Assembly (NCBI RefSeq): GCF_000372485.1
Contig: NZ_AQVA01000009.1
Coordinates: forward strand, 1-64,000
Origin: Oenococcus oeni DSM 20252 = AWRIB129
Lineage (GTDB): Bacteria; Bacillota; Bacilli; Lactobacillales; Lactobacillaceae
DNA length: 64,000 nucleotides
Reading direction: 5' to 3'
The notes beneath the pieces are model-generated. The model had not been told where the DNA came from. It was given only the letters and a program-made list of their open reading frames with translations, and ran no database searches. Below are positions 24,137-32,350 of this stretch, in pieces. A program made the translations under genes and the position numbers. The stretch's first letter is position 1. The number at the start of each line of letters is the position of its first letter.

Positions 24137-24958
24137 TCAACGATGCCTTGGCCGATTGAACCAATTTTTTAGTTGATCTTCACTGATATTAAAAGATTTT
24201 TTTGACTCTTGGACAAAATCATTCCAGGCTTTTTCTTTAAGCGCTTGATTACTGCCACTTAAATGGACCTGGCGCCTATATCGTTGTATCATTTTTTGGA
24301 AATCTACTCGGTCTTTGCCAGACATATCAAGGTAGGTTTTAATTCCTTGACTCGGCATTTTTTCAACTTCTTTGAAATCGGTACGATCATCGTTAATTGT
24401 TAGAAAAGATCTGATTGGAATTGCTAAATACAAAAATAAAGCAATTTTCGGTAAAAATAAGGCCAAGAATATCAAAACAATATTTAAAATAGTTTGTTGA
24501 TTATTATGTTTCCCGTAAATTGAATAATAAACCCGCTGCATATCGCTCTTATTGGAATATTTGGAATGAATAAGGTCTATTGCTATCCACCGAAATATAA
24601 ATTCAATCATTAAATACAAAAGCCCATAAAGTATAACCGTGGCTGAAATAGCATCTTCAGTCATCAATTTAGTAAAAGTTGGAATCAGCGAAAGAAAAAA
24701 TACTAAAATAAGTTCTCTTAATATAATACCCTCGGATACTTTTTCAACTTCGGAAAATAAAACCGCATGTTGATATCATATGTTCGCCAAAAAACAAAAA
24801 CTTACTAAATAAACACCAATAGATATGAATAAGTTAACAAAATCAATTTGCCTATTAACTATTTTGATTGGCAATTCCAGAACCATGACTGTCGCAATAA
24901 TTGCCAGAATTGCATCAACGAAAGTATCGAGTCTGTCTTTTATTTTCTCTGAATTCAT
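24137..24958 (-). pseudogene. TMEM175-like (DUF1211) potassium-channel protein with in-frame stop
   Basis: The frame from ATG 24958 reads MNSEKIKDRLDTFVDAILAI, the first helix and FSD-like signature of bacterial TMEM175 channels (here FVDAILAI). At codon 61 it meets TGA (24776-24778), then continues in the same frame with YQHAVLFSEVEK, FFLSLIPTF and further helices to 24137. The family usually has Trp near that point, so TGG to TGA is the likely change. Restored length is 273 residues, and no frameshift is needed. The 24137-24667 part alone begins with an internal ATG. Confidence 0.72.
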
Positions 24959-25200
24959 TCAAAATCCTTTCAACCAAAATCATGTTTAAAATAAATTGAA
25001 TTATTCATAAATTTTAGCCCACGAGATCTAAGAATAATAAAAATAATCTTAGACATCATTTATTCGACTAGTATAACCCATCAATTATCCTTAAAAAATA
25101 CCATGAAACTTCCTTTATGCCCCCAGGATCATATCTAAATTTGATCATCGATTATTTAGATTTATAGTTCAGGATTGATCATCAACTTAAAAATCGCGAA

Positions 25201-25319
25201 AAAACAAAAACCAATCTGGTTAGGGATTGGTCGATAATTACATATATTATATTCTAATGTTTATTTTACTAGAAATGCAATCTGTCAAATGATTGTTAGG
25301 CACCCTATTAAGGTGCCTT
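25201..25319 (-). ncRNA. Predicted small RNA G (5' hairpin, terminator)
   Basis: A TATAAT -10 box (25325-25330) stands about 6 bp before the 5' hairpin AGGCACC/GGTGCCT (25298-25318). Some 65 nt of unstructured sequence follows, then a terminator CCAATC/GATTGG (25211-25230) with a U-rich tail. No credible open frame. Confidence 0.5.
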
Positions 25320-25506
25320 ATATAATTATATAACGTTTTAATACAAAAAACATCAGAATATTCTCCGCTTGATATTTTTGAACATAAGATATCAATAAAG
25401 AAAAGAATTCAAGTTATGCATTAGTAAAAAACTAAAATATATAGCTAATAAAATCGTATCTGAGTCCTTTAAAAAAATAAAAACTATTTTGCAACTAAAT
25501 AAAATT

Positions 25507-25673
25507 AAAAAAGAACAGGCAAAGAGACTGTTGATTCTACAGTCAAAACAGCCCTAATTGTTATATTAAATTGTTTATGTTGCAAATAAATAAATGAAAA
25601 GAGAATAAGGGATCAAAAAATAATAGTTTTTTCATAATGGCTCACACTATCCTGTAGCTAATATATTGCTACA
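25507..25673 (-). ncRNA. Predicted RNA R3 (LytTR-type promoter)
   Basis: It begins with the hairpin CCTGTAGC/GCTACAGG (25651-25675), contains a 24-codon frame (25561-25635), and ends in two overlapping stems, GACTGT/ACAGTC (25526-25544) and AACAG/CTGTT before six U (25507-25512). It shares its promoter layout with R1, R2 and the leader at 43.9 kb. Confidence 0.5.
25561..25635 (-). CDS. Possible 24-residue hydrophobic peptide inside RNA R3
   Basis: The frame ATG to TAA encodes a peptide starting MKKLLFFDPLFSFHLF: basic start and hydrophobic middle, as in small membrane-active peptides. GTGAG upstream is only a weak ribosome site. It could be a toxin or leader peptide, or chance. Confidence 0.25.
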   Translation of the reverse strand: MKKLLFFDPLFSFHLFICNINNLI

Positions 25674-25678
25674 GGATC

Positions 25679-25726
25679 AATGTATTGCTGATTAATTAAA
25701 AGCAAATAAATTTTGACTTAAATGAA
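25679..25726 (-). promoter_or_regulatory. LytTR-type tandem-repeat promoter of R3
   Basis: Minus-strand repeats TTCATTTAAG (25717-25726) and TGCTTTTAAT (25695-25704) have a 22-bp period, with 10 bp to the -10 box TACATT (25679-25684). The sequence match to the other sites is weaker than for R1 and R4, but the spacing is identical. Confidence 0.5.
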
Positions 25727-25804
25727 CATAAAAAGCTTTAAGAAATAGCGTTAACCAGAGAATGTTTAAGTTTTAAATTTATATTCTCACATTTATAAAA
25801 AACT

Positions 25805-25885
25805 AAAAAAGCCACCCAAAAGTGGCTATAATTTTTGAAATGTGAAGGTCTAAACGGAGTTATTTGGTGTTGTTCTTCAACACCA
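25805..25885 (-). ncRNA. Predicted small RNA D (5' hairpin, cre at promoter)
   Basis: -10 TATAAT (25892-25897) stands 7 bp before the hairpin GGTGTTG/CAACACC (25866-25884). The 80-nt RNA ends in the stem AGCCAC/GTGGCT (25810-25827) plus six U. A perfect cre match covers the -35 region. Confidence 0.52.
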
Positions 25886-25905
25886 CCATTAATTATAGTA
25901 CATAA

Positions 25906-25920
25906 ATGTAAGCGCATACA
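25906..25920 (+). promoter_or_regulatory. cre site (CcpA) at the small RNA D promoter
   Basis: ATGTAAGCGCATACA fits WTGNAANCGNWNNCW at all defined positions and overlaps the expected -35 region of the minus-strand promoter. Confidence 0.6.
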
Positions 25921-26133
25921 ATAATATGCTGATTTTTAATAATAGGCGGACCCTAAGAATTAGATAATTATTTTTTTATGTTCTACCAGGAATTCATTTT
26001 TTAGTCTTTTCAACAAAATATTAGCTATTTTCTGAAATTCCTCCGAATTTTCCTTGCCAAACCGTGTATTTAAAATATTCCAAAATCCGTCAAAAAGAAA
26101 AAATGTTTTAACCAGAAATCAACCCTTTTAGTA

Positions 26134-26286
26134 ATGAAATTTAAAGAACATCTTAAAAACCAACTAAGCAAAGCTTTTCTTCGTGTCTATGGAAATACGC
26201 TCTGGCTGCCATTTGTTGTGCTTTTAACAATTCCTATTTTTAATTCAAAAAATAGTATTAAAAACTTAAAATTCTGCGCCCTTTAA
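26134..26286 (+). CDS. Possible 50-residue membrane peptide or gene remnant
   Basis: The frame starts MKFKEHLKNQLSKAFLR and includes one hydrophobic helix (LWLPFVVLLTIPIF). No ribosome binding site is visible and the surroundings are AT-rich spacer with small RNA elements. Composition suggests a decayed membrane-protein fragment rather than a working gene. Confidence 0.25.
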   Translation: MKFKEHLKNQLSKAFLRVYGNTLWLPFVVLLTIPIFNSKNSIKNLKFCAL

Positions 26287-26300
26287 AATATTATTGAGCA

Positions 26301-26392
26301 AAAAAATACCGCCAAACAAATGTTTGACGGAAACAAATTGGATACTTTGCTTTTATTTTTGTGGTTTAAAAACTTTATGGTTTAAAAACCAC
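26301..26392 (-). ncRNA. Predicted small RNA H (5' hairpin, terminator)
   Basis: -10 TAGAAT (26399-26404), then the 5' hairpin GTGGTTT/AAACCAC (26361-26392) and a terminator CCGTCAAAC/GTTTGGCGG (26309-26330) with a U tail. About 90 nt, with the same plan as small RNAs G, D, F and I. Confidence 0.48.
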
Positions 26393-26514
26393 GCGGTTAT
26401 TCTACAACAAAAATATTTTTTGTTTATTAAACAAATACAAAAATCAAACTTATAGATTTCCGAAATTTCTGATATTTTTTTAGAATACTCATCCAAAAAA
26501 ATTATTTTATCAAT

Positions 26515-26610
26515 AAAAAATAGTACCCAATTATTTACAATCGGATACTACAAAAAAATTACAGATCTAAAAGTTATCTTTTACACTTGGATATCGGTAG
26601 CCGATATCCA
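26515..26610 (-). ncRNA. Predicted small RNA F (5' hairpin, terminator)
   Basis: -10 TATAAT (26618-26623), then a 9-bp hairpin GGATATCGG/CCGATATCC (26589-26609), an unstructured middle, and a terminator AGTATCC-ATT/AAT-GGGTACT (26522-26549) with six U. Its 5' hairpin matches that of small RNA I (37203-37280) with one compensating change. Confidence 0.5.
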
Positions 26611-26723
26611 TGTCTTTATTATAAGCGGTTATTTAATTATCGATATAGAATCACACCTTGTATTGAAAGTTAAGATATGAGAAAGTGTTTAAAAAATTAA
26701 ACAAATAATTAAAGTTCATTTCT

Positions 26724-27058
26724 TTATTCGAATAATTCCTTTAATAAATATTTATCATTTTGAATATCAATCAACTTATAGGTTTTGTCGAAGTATAATT
26801 TGACCTCTTGGTTAAGTATTTTATCTTTGACTATCCTTTCAGCTTTAATATTAACCATAATTTTATCTATTATTTTTTCACTTAAACCAACGGTTTGATT
26901 TTCAGCGGAAATAAAACAGCATTACGAAGACGATCAAAACGATCTGGGGCATCGGTTCGAATATCTTGAACCGTGAATGATATCGAATTCAATTGTGGAT
27001 CGCTGTCATTAAAATCGACATCATCTTTGTTAAATAAGTAATCAAAATTAATACGCAT
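26724..27058 (-). pseudogene. Frameshifted small gene of unknown function
   Basis: From the ATG at 27058 (GAAGGAAA upstream) the frame reads MRINFDYLFNKDDVDFNDSD and VQDIRTDAPDRFDRLRNAVL. It then needs a one-base shift near 26910 (GTTTTATTTCC) to continue AENQTVGLSEKIIDKIMVN and YFDKTYKLIDIQNDKYLL to the stop at 26724. Without the shift it stops after 58 codons. The joined product would have about 111 residues. I do not recognise it. Confidence 0.55.
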
Positions 27059-27166
27059 AATATTTTTCCTTCAAATGTTTATCGTCATAACAATATAAGC
27101 ATAAGATTTTGGAAAGGTTTTAAATCGATAATTTCCAGCCAACCGCCGCTTCTTTAAAAAAAGATA

Positions 27167-27532
27167 TCATTCATTAGCATTTAATTGATCAGAAAGCTTA
27201 AAAATGCGTTTTAAGTGAATGATCAACTTTTTGTAAACAGCTTCGGTTATTTCTATATGATTAGAAAGTCCGCTCAATGAGCCTTGGAGAGTGTAAACCC
27301 GAGTTTTGAAATTAAATATTTGATTAGAATCCGCTTTTTTGTTTCCCATAATTTCGTGCAAAAAACGGTAGCAGTCACTGCAATCCATTCTAAAAAAAAT
27401 TCGTGCATTATTCTGTTCAATTTTCTCTCGATCGAAATCATGTAATTCCCCATCAGGAAAATGTTTATCAAACTCATTAGTAAATCCAGTAAGTTCATTA
27501 TCAATACGATTTAGCAGCTCGGAATTACTCAT
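27167..27532 (-). CDS. Hypothetical protein
   Basis: From the ATG at 27532 the product is 121 residues starting MSNSELLNRIDNELTGFTNE, acidic at the front and helical to the end (LIIHLKRIFKLSDQLNANE). An earlier in-frame ATG (27583) would add a hydrophobic, AT-driven segment. Neither start has a clear ribosome site. No domain recognised. The soluble helical composition argues for a real gene. Confidence 0.5.
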   Translation of the reverse strand: MSNSELLNRIDNELTGFTNEFDKHFPDGELHDFDREKIEQNNARIFFRMDCSDCYRFLHEIMGNKKADSNQIFNFKTRVYTLQGSLSGLSNHIEITEAVYKKLIIHLKRIFKLSDQLNANE

Positions 27533-27659
27533 AACTAGATTATTAATCAAATTGCAAAAAAATAAAATACACATACTAATCATCTTTCAAAAAAAATATA
27601 AATCCTGATAAAATAATCCTTATTAGCACTTTTTGATTTTTTTGATAGGATAGATTGTT

Positions 27660-27929
27660 ATGAATATAAATAAAAACGAATATAAAATTCTAAATAAACT
27701 TTATAAAACAAAGAAAGCAATTAATATAGAAAGATCAGACACCTTAGATTCGCTGGTCAAAAGAAACCTTGTATCTGTTATAGGAACTGAAGAAAAGTTC
27801 ATTCTGGATGCCGGTGGAAAAAAAGCCCTGAAAGAATATTTGGCCAACAAGAGTTCATCCTATGTAAGAATATATAATTCCGTGCTTTCTCTATCCGCCC
27901 CACTTAAACCTTTAAACCATAATTATTGA
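27660..27929 (+). CDS. Hypothetical small protein, winged-helix-like
   Basis: This 89-residue basic protein starts MNINKNEYKILNKLYKTKK. The pattern of helix, helix, then DSLVKRNLVSVIGTEEKFILDAGGKKALKEYL resembles a winged helix with a wing hairpin, as in small regulators, but no family can be named. AGGAT lies upstream at about 9 bases. It is divergent from the hypothetical gene at 27167-27532. Confidence 0.5.
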   Translation: MNINKNEYKILNKLYKTKKAINIERSDTLDSLVKRNLVSVIGTEEKFILDAGGKKALKEYLANKSSSYVRIYNSVLSLSAPLKPLNHNY

Positions 27930-28264
27930 ACTTTAAAATGACAATATTCTTAAGTGGAAACTTGTCGTTTTGACCGCAGGCGATCTGTTTGGTATCCGGA
28001 GAATTTTTATATCGCTTTTATACGTGCAAAAAAATTATGAGATGATCATAAACAACTGTGAGCTAGATTTTCGCTCTACATGTTCGTGATTATCTTTTTT
28101 ATATTTTTCATTAAACACGAACATTAAATTAAATTTAAGTTTTTTTAGTTAATATTTAACGATTATAAAGATTTTTTTTGATTAATATTAATTGTTCCAT
28201 GTACTAGAATACGAACTAGGGAAAAGGTCTTTTCCAAACGAAGAAAGGAGAATTAATTGATATC
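27930..28264. other. Spacer with a 16-bp palindrome
   Basis: No gene seen. GGAAAAG-GT-CTTTTCC (28220-28235) is a 7-bp-arm palindrome about 30 bp before the KTSC gene and could be an operator for it. A TAGAAT box lies just upstream. The rest is AT-rich spacer. Confidence 0.4.
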
Positions 28265-28474
28265 ATGGAATTTCGTAAAGTTATGTCAAACAACATTAAT
28301 CACGTTGGTTATGACCAAAATACTGGAAAATTAACCGTCATTTTTCGTGACGGTCGTGTCTACAGTTATGGAAATATTGCTTTTAAAACTTATTATTCAT
28401 TCATCAACGCGACATCAATCGGAAGATATTTTGCAATCTACATAAAGCATCGCCCTTATCAGCGAGGCTACTAA
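28265..28474 (+). CDS. KTSC-domain protein
   Basis: This 69-residue protein is a single KTSC domain: SNNINHVGYDQNTGKLTVIF, RDGRVYSYGNI and SIGRYFAIYIKHRPY. These small domains are found alone or joined to phage and nucleic-acid proteins; their biochemical role is not known. AAAGGAG stands about 15 bases before the ATG. It ends at a bidirectional terminator shared with the convergent membrane protein gene. Confidence 0.8.
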   Translation: MEFRKVMSNNINHVGYDQNTGKLTVIFRDGRVYSYGNIAFKTYYSFINATSIGRYFAIYIKHRPYQRGY

Positions 28475-28545
28475 ATTAAATTTCCATAAACACCCGGATT
28501 CGGTTGAAATCAATTAAGGTAAAAATTTAAATCGCTAATTGAATT

Positions 28546-28575
28546 AAAAAAACACCACTATTAAGGTGTTTTTTT
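28546..28575. terminator. Bidirectional terminator
   Basis: AAAAAAACACC, an 8-base loop, then GGTGTTTTTTT. It lies between convergent genes and overlaps the last codons of the minus-strand gene. Confidence 0.75.
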
Positions 28576-28995
28576 AATTAACACGCCTAATAAACAAACC
28601 GAAAGAATTAAGTCTATCAATAAGCCCCAGGAATAAGTAAACATCATACTTAAAACACCGCTTTGTCCAAATAGAGAAGAAAACAAATTCCTCTGGTACA
28701 AGAATCTAAAAAACGGACTGATGACCGACAAAAGAATTACTATGTGAGCGGTGACGGATAAAGAGGTAAAAAATACCGATTTGCGAGATTCTTTTTTGAA
28801 TGCAAAGAAAAGTGTTGTAGCAACTAAAACCATCAAAACAATAAACAAGAACAAATAAGCGGGACTGGTCATTAACTGCCAGTAGTTTTTAGTTGCAATC
28901 GAAAATTTTTTTGCCTCTCCAATCCCTGTGTGAGGTAAAAAACTAATAATAAATAATAAAACAAGCAAAGCTTTTAAAATATTCCTTTTTATCAT
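28561..28995 (-). CDS. Four-helix membrane protein of unknown function
   Basis: From the ATG at 28995 (behind GGGG) the product has 144 residues and four membrane helices separated by short loops; an ATG four codons earlier is also in frame. The N-terminus reads MIKRNILKALLVLLF. No family recognised. A terminator hairpin overlaps its stop. Confidence 0.6.
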   Translation of the reverse strand: MIKRNILKALLVLLFIISFLPHTGIGEAKKFSIATKNYWQLMTSPAYLFLFIVLMVLVATTLFFAFKKESRKSVFFTSLSVTAHIVILLSVISPFFRFLYQRNLFSSLFGQSGVLSMMFTYSWGLLIDLILSVCLLGVLIKKTP

Positions 28996-29141
28996 AATTT
29001 TCCCCATTCAATTACATATCGATCAAATATTAATTTAACAAGATATTATCAATAATTAGTTAAGTCAAAACCAATATAAGCTTTTAAAAAGCAAACATTT
29101 TATTAACGTATAACAAAATTGAAATAAAAAAAGCTAGCTCA

Positions 29142-30422
29142 CTATTTTAAGATGACCCTCGAAACACCGATTGACAAGGCCACTCCAAGACCTAAAGGCA
29201 GAAAAGCCGAATAACCGAGATGGCTAATCTCGATAAGCATGAATAAGGCCATCAAGGGCGCCTGTTGAGCTGCGGCCAAAAAAGTAACAGCCCCGACAAC
29301 AGCACATTGCCAAATCGGAATGGAGGGCCATATGAAAAATAAAATCGATCCCAAAAGAACACCAGTAACCGCTCCAATTGAAATGGAAGGTGTTAAAGTA
29401 CCGCCAGCAGTTCCTGAACGAATCGTAAATAAAGTTAATGTAACTTTTGCCACAGCGCCGAACAAAAGCAGCATCATATAACTTAGTCCCTGAGTACTGG
29501 TATTCATTGCCATTTGCGCCAAAGCACGGCCATTTCCCATAATCTGAGGAAAAAATGTCGCTATCAAACCGGTCGCCAAAGCTGCAAGCGGTAATTGCCA
29601 TAAAATATGCCAATTTTTTGTCTGTTTTTTTTCGGCCAGACTGACTGATTTGTGGAAGAAAGCCCCCAATATTCCACAAATCGGTGCGATGCAAAGGATA
29701 ATCAGCAAAAAGATGAAAGAAAAATTATTGTCCTTCACCAAATAATAGGGTCCAAAGCCTTTGGCAATCGATCCAACCAAAGTCGCAATCACGGACATAA
29801 CCAAACTAACGCTAATGGCACGCGGCGTGATCTTCTTCAACAAAATTTCCAGACAGAAAAAACTACCTGCAAGGGGCGCAATATAAACTCCGGCAAAACC
29901 CGCTCCGGCGGCAGCGGCAATCAACAATTGATAATCTTCTTTAGATAAGACTGTCAAATGCCACTTTTGGATTAATTTCTGCCATTGTTGGGCAATCGCA
30001 GCCCCGGCTTCTCTTGGCGCTAATTCTCGGCCAATCGACCCACCACTGCCAACGTAGAAAATCTGCGTCAAAACATCGATAATAGTCGCTAAAAACGGCA
30101 TGCTGTCGCCATTCACTGCTCTTTTGACTCCGATAATGGATTTAAATCTGTTACGTAAAACGTACCAAACCAGAGCCACTATTATGCCGCTAATCAAAAC
30201 AGAAAGAAGCCGGTGCAAAGGAGAAATTCCAATTGAACTTGGTTCCAAGGCTGTTTCTTTGAATTTTAAAAAAATCCGCTCGATTAAATCAAGAAATAGG
30301 CTAAGAAAAAGTGAACTAGCCCCAACAATTAGTCCCAACACCACCGTTGAAAGTGCCAGAACAAATGTTTCCTCTTTTCCGAAATACCGATTCTTTTGTT
30401 CCACTATCTCCCCTAAACGCAT
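29142..30422 (-). CDS. ClC-type chloride channel / H+-Cl- antiporter
   Basis: This 426-residue protein has about ten membrane helices and the ClC motifs GSGGSIGRELAPREAG (with the gating Glu of GRE), GFAGVYIAPLAGSFF and RSGTAGGTLTPSISIGA. ClC proteins exchange or conduct chloride and help acid resistance. The length is normal, with no C-terminal CBS domain. The start is unsure: ATG at 30422 has no upstream binding site, while a GTG seven codons later has GGGGAG close in front. Confidence 0.88.
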   Translation of the reverse strand: MRLGEIVEQKNRYFGKEETFVLALSTVVLGLIVGASSLFLSLFLDLIERIFLKFKETALEPSSIGISPLHRLLSVLISGIIVALVWYVLRNRFKSIIGVKRAVNGDSMPFLATIIDVLTQIFYVGSGGSIGRELAPREAGAAIAQQWQKLIQKWHLTVLSKEDYQLLIAAAAGAGFAGVYIAPLAGSFFCLEILLKKITPRAISVSLVMSVIATLVGSIAKGFGPYYLVKDNNFSFIFLLIILCIAPICGILGAFFHKSVSLAEKKQTKNWHILWQLPLAALATGLIATFFPQIMGNGRALAQMAMNTSTQGLSYMMLLLFGAVAKVTLTLFTIRSGTAGGTLTPSISIGAVTGVLLGSILFFIWPSIPIWQCAVVGAVTFLAAAQQAPLMALFMLIEISHLGYSAFLPLGLGVALSIGVSRVILK

Positions 30423-30720
30423 TCGTTACACCAAACCCATAAACAGTAAATGCGATCCTTACCTTTTAATTTTAACTTTCAAATTTCATAAAACTTTATT
30501 ATTCAATCAGGTCAACTCTTTGCTTCTATTTGCTATCCAGACATCTAACAATGTTTTTTTGGAGTTCTCATCATTCTGAGGATATTGCATAAGGAAGAAG
30601 AAATTGAAAAACTGATTTTTTAACGCACTGCCCCATAAATTTTATACCATTATCAATTCCAATTGATCGTTTTTATTAAGTTTATTTATATGGCAATTAC
30701 TATAAGAGGAGGTGTTCGGT

Positions 30721-30777
30721 ATGATTGAAATAATTTTTGTATGTGAATTATCAATCCAGTTCAAAAATCAGAATTAA
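30721..30777 (+). CDS. Possible type I toxin peptide, 18 residues
   Basis: An ATG with an exceptionally strong ribosome site (AGAGGAGGTG) opens a frame of 18 residues starting MIEIIFVCELSI. A convergent small RNA (30784-30877, minus strand) lies directly downstream, the geometry of TxpA/RatA- or BsrG/SR4-like type I toxin-antitoxin pairs. The peptide is shorter than known toxins and its hydrophobic part is short, so it may be a decayed toxin. Confidence 0.35.
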   Translation: MIEIIFVCELSIQFKNQN

Positions 30778-30783
30778 ACAGCA

Positions 30784-30877
30784 CATAAAAAACAAAGCCG
30801 TCTCTTATGAGGAGACGACTAAGTACATATGAAAACTTAAATTTTTTGATTACTGATGGTCGGCACCTTCAAACAGC
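30784..30877 (-). ncRNA. Predicted small RNA E (possible antitoxin RNA)
   Basis: -10 TATAAT (30884-30889), RNA start near 30877, direct repeats GGTGC in its first 20 nt, and a terminator stem GTCGTCTC/GAGACGGC (30797-30819) with a U-rich tail. It converges on the 18-codon frame at 30721-30777. Confidence 0.48.
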
Positions 30878-30951
30878 ACCTTAATTATAAATATAGAATT
30901 TCTGAATTAATTATAAATAAAAACCGGCTCAGCAAAGAATTTTAATAAGAA

Positions 30952-32247
30952 TTATGTTTTTGAATAACTATCTGTCATAACATCTCTGTAAATTGAAAAA
31001 CCAAAAACAAAAGCATATACGAATAAAAAGATACCACTGAAAATTAAAATGTTGGAACCGTTGATAATCTTTTGAAACAAAAAGGTATAGAATAGCGTGC
31101 CGACTGGCATTATGGCAGTTACAGCAGTCACCAGAATCGACACTACCCGACCAAGAATATACGTTGGCACGCTAGTTTGCAATTTAACATTGACTGCGAC
31201 ATTGAAAATTCCATTCATAAAGCCTGATAACATAACAATCAAAAATCCATACAAGCTTATCCTTAAAGGGTCGTGAAATATATCAATTAAGAAACCTAAT
31301 AAAGCCATCGAAACACCCATAAGTGGCAAAGGCAAAGAAAATTTGAAAAATAGGTATTTATCACTCGGTAAAATGCTCATCAACAAACTGCCCAGTAACA
31401 AACCAAGCGCAAAACCAGTTTCTATATAACCGACCGGTCCGTTTCCGTCGTGCAAACGAGTAACGATCATAAACGGCATTCCAACAGTTATGGCCGTGAA
31501 AAGAAAATTAATGACAACGGCAACGAAAACAATGTTTTTAATTAACGGGCGTTCTTTAATATAAGTTAATCCAATTTTAAAGTTCGAGAACCCGGATATA
31601 GCATTATCTAATTTCGTTTTGGAATAATTTTCTCTTTTTTCATAGTGGAAATTCATCGTTAACAATATTGCAAAGGAAACCAAAGTCGTAATGATTTCGA
31701 TAAAAATGAAGAATCTAAAACCTGTCAAAGCATACAAGGCCACTCCGAGGACCGGTGCCAAAATAGAAGAAAGTGCCGATGCCGACTGGCTTAGCGAACT
31801 TAATTTCTGGATTTTTTTATCATTGACAAGTTCATGAACCGAGGCTGAATAAGCGGTAGTAGAAAAATTAGTTGAAATTGAATTTACGGTAACGAAAATC
31901 GCTACCGGAATCAATTTATAAATACCGAAAAAAATATTAATAGAAAAAGCAAAAATCAGTAAAAATATTATTCTTAACAGGATGCTGCTGACTAAAATAA
32001 ATTTGTGTTTGTATTTATCAACAAGATTTCCAACCGGAACTAAAAACAGCAAACTGACAATTGGAGAAATAATCGTCTCAAGCCCAAAACTAAGTGGCGA
32101 TTTAGTATCATGCAATAGCATTAACCCCATCGCAAAAGAGAACATTCCACCACTTAAAGAACCGATCAAATTACTTGACACATCCTTGATTATTTGCAGA
32201 TTGGATTGAGAATCTGTAATTATAGATTGTGAGTTCTCATCCGTCAT
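30952..32247 (-). CDS. MFS transporter (macrolide-efflux-like)
   Basis: This 431-residue protein has about twelve membrane helices in two halves. The features VPVGNLVDKYKHKFILVSS (loop 2-3), TAYSASVHELVNDKKIQ and FALGLLLGSLLMSILPS fit the MefA/transmembrane-effector branch of the major facilitator superfamily. The gene is intact, in contrast to the related decayed copy at 11.1-12.3 kb. It is divergent from an ArsR-like regulator at 32351. Substrate unknown. Confidence 0.85.
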   Translation of the reverse strand: MTDENSQSIITDSQSNLQIIKDVSSNLIGSLSGGMFSFAMGLMLLHDTKSPLSFGLETIISPIVSLLFLVPVGNLVDKYKHKFILVSSILLRIIFLLIFAFSINIFFGIYKLIPVAIFVTVNSISTNFSTTAYSASVHELVNDKKIQKLSSLSQSASALSSILAPVLGVALYALTGFRFFIFIEIITTLVSFAILLTMNFHYEKRENYSKTKLDNAISGFSNFKIGLTYIKERPLIKNIVFVAVVINFLFTAITVGMPFMIVTRLHDGNGPVGYIETGFALGLLLGSLLMSILPSDKYLFFKFSLPLPLMGVSMALLGFLIDIFHDPLRISLYGFLIVMLSGFMNGIFNVAVNVKLQTSVPTYILGRVVSILVTAVTAIMPVGTLFYTFLFQKIINGSNILIFSGIFLFVYAFVFGFSIYRDVMTDSYSKT

Positions 32248-32350
32248 AAACGATATTTTCCCTATTAAATTTATTTAGTAGATTGATAAAAATGTAATCG
32301 ATTGATTATATTTTGTCAAGGTTTTATTATTATTTTAAGAGGTTGAGAAG

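Noticed and set aside
24959-26723. CRISPR array in the repeat-rich AT spacer
   Set aside because: The hairpins differ in sequence, have irregular spacing and each has promoter and terminator signals; no equal repeats with spacers and no cas genes.
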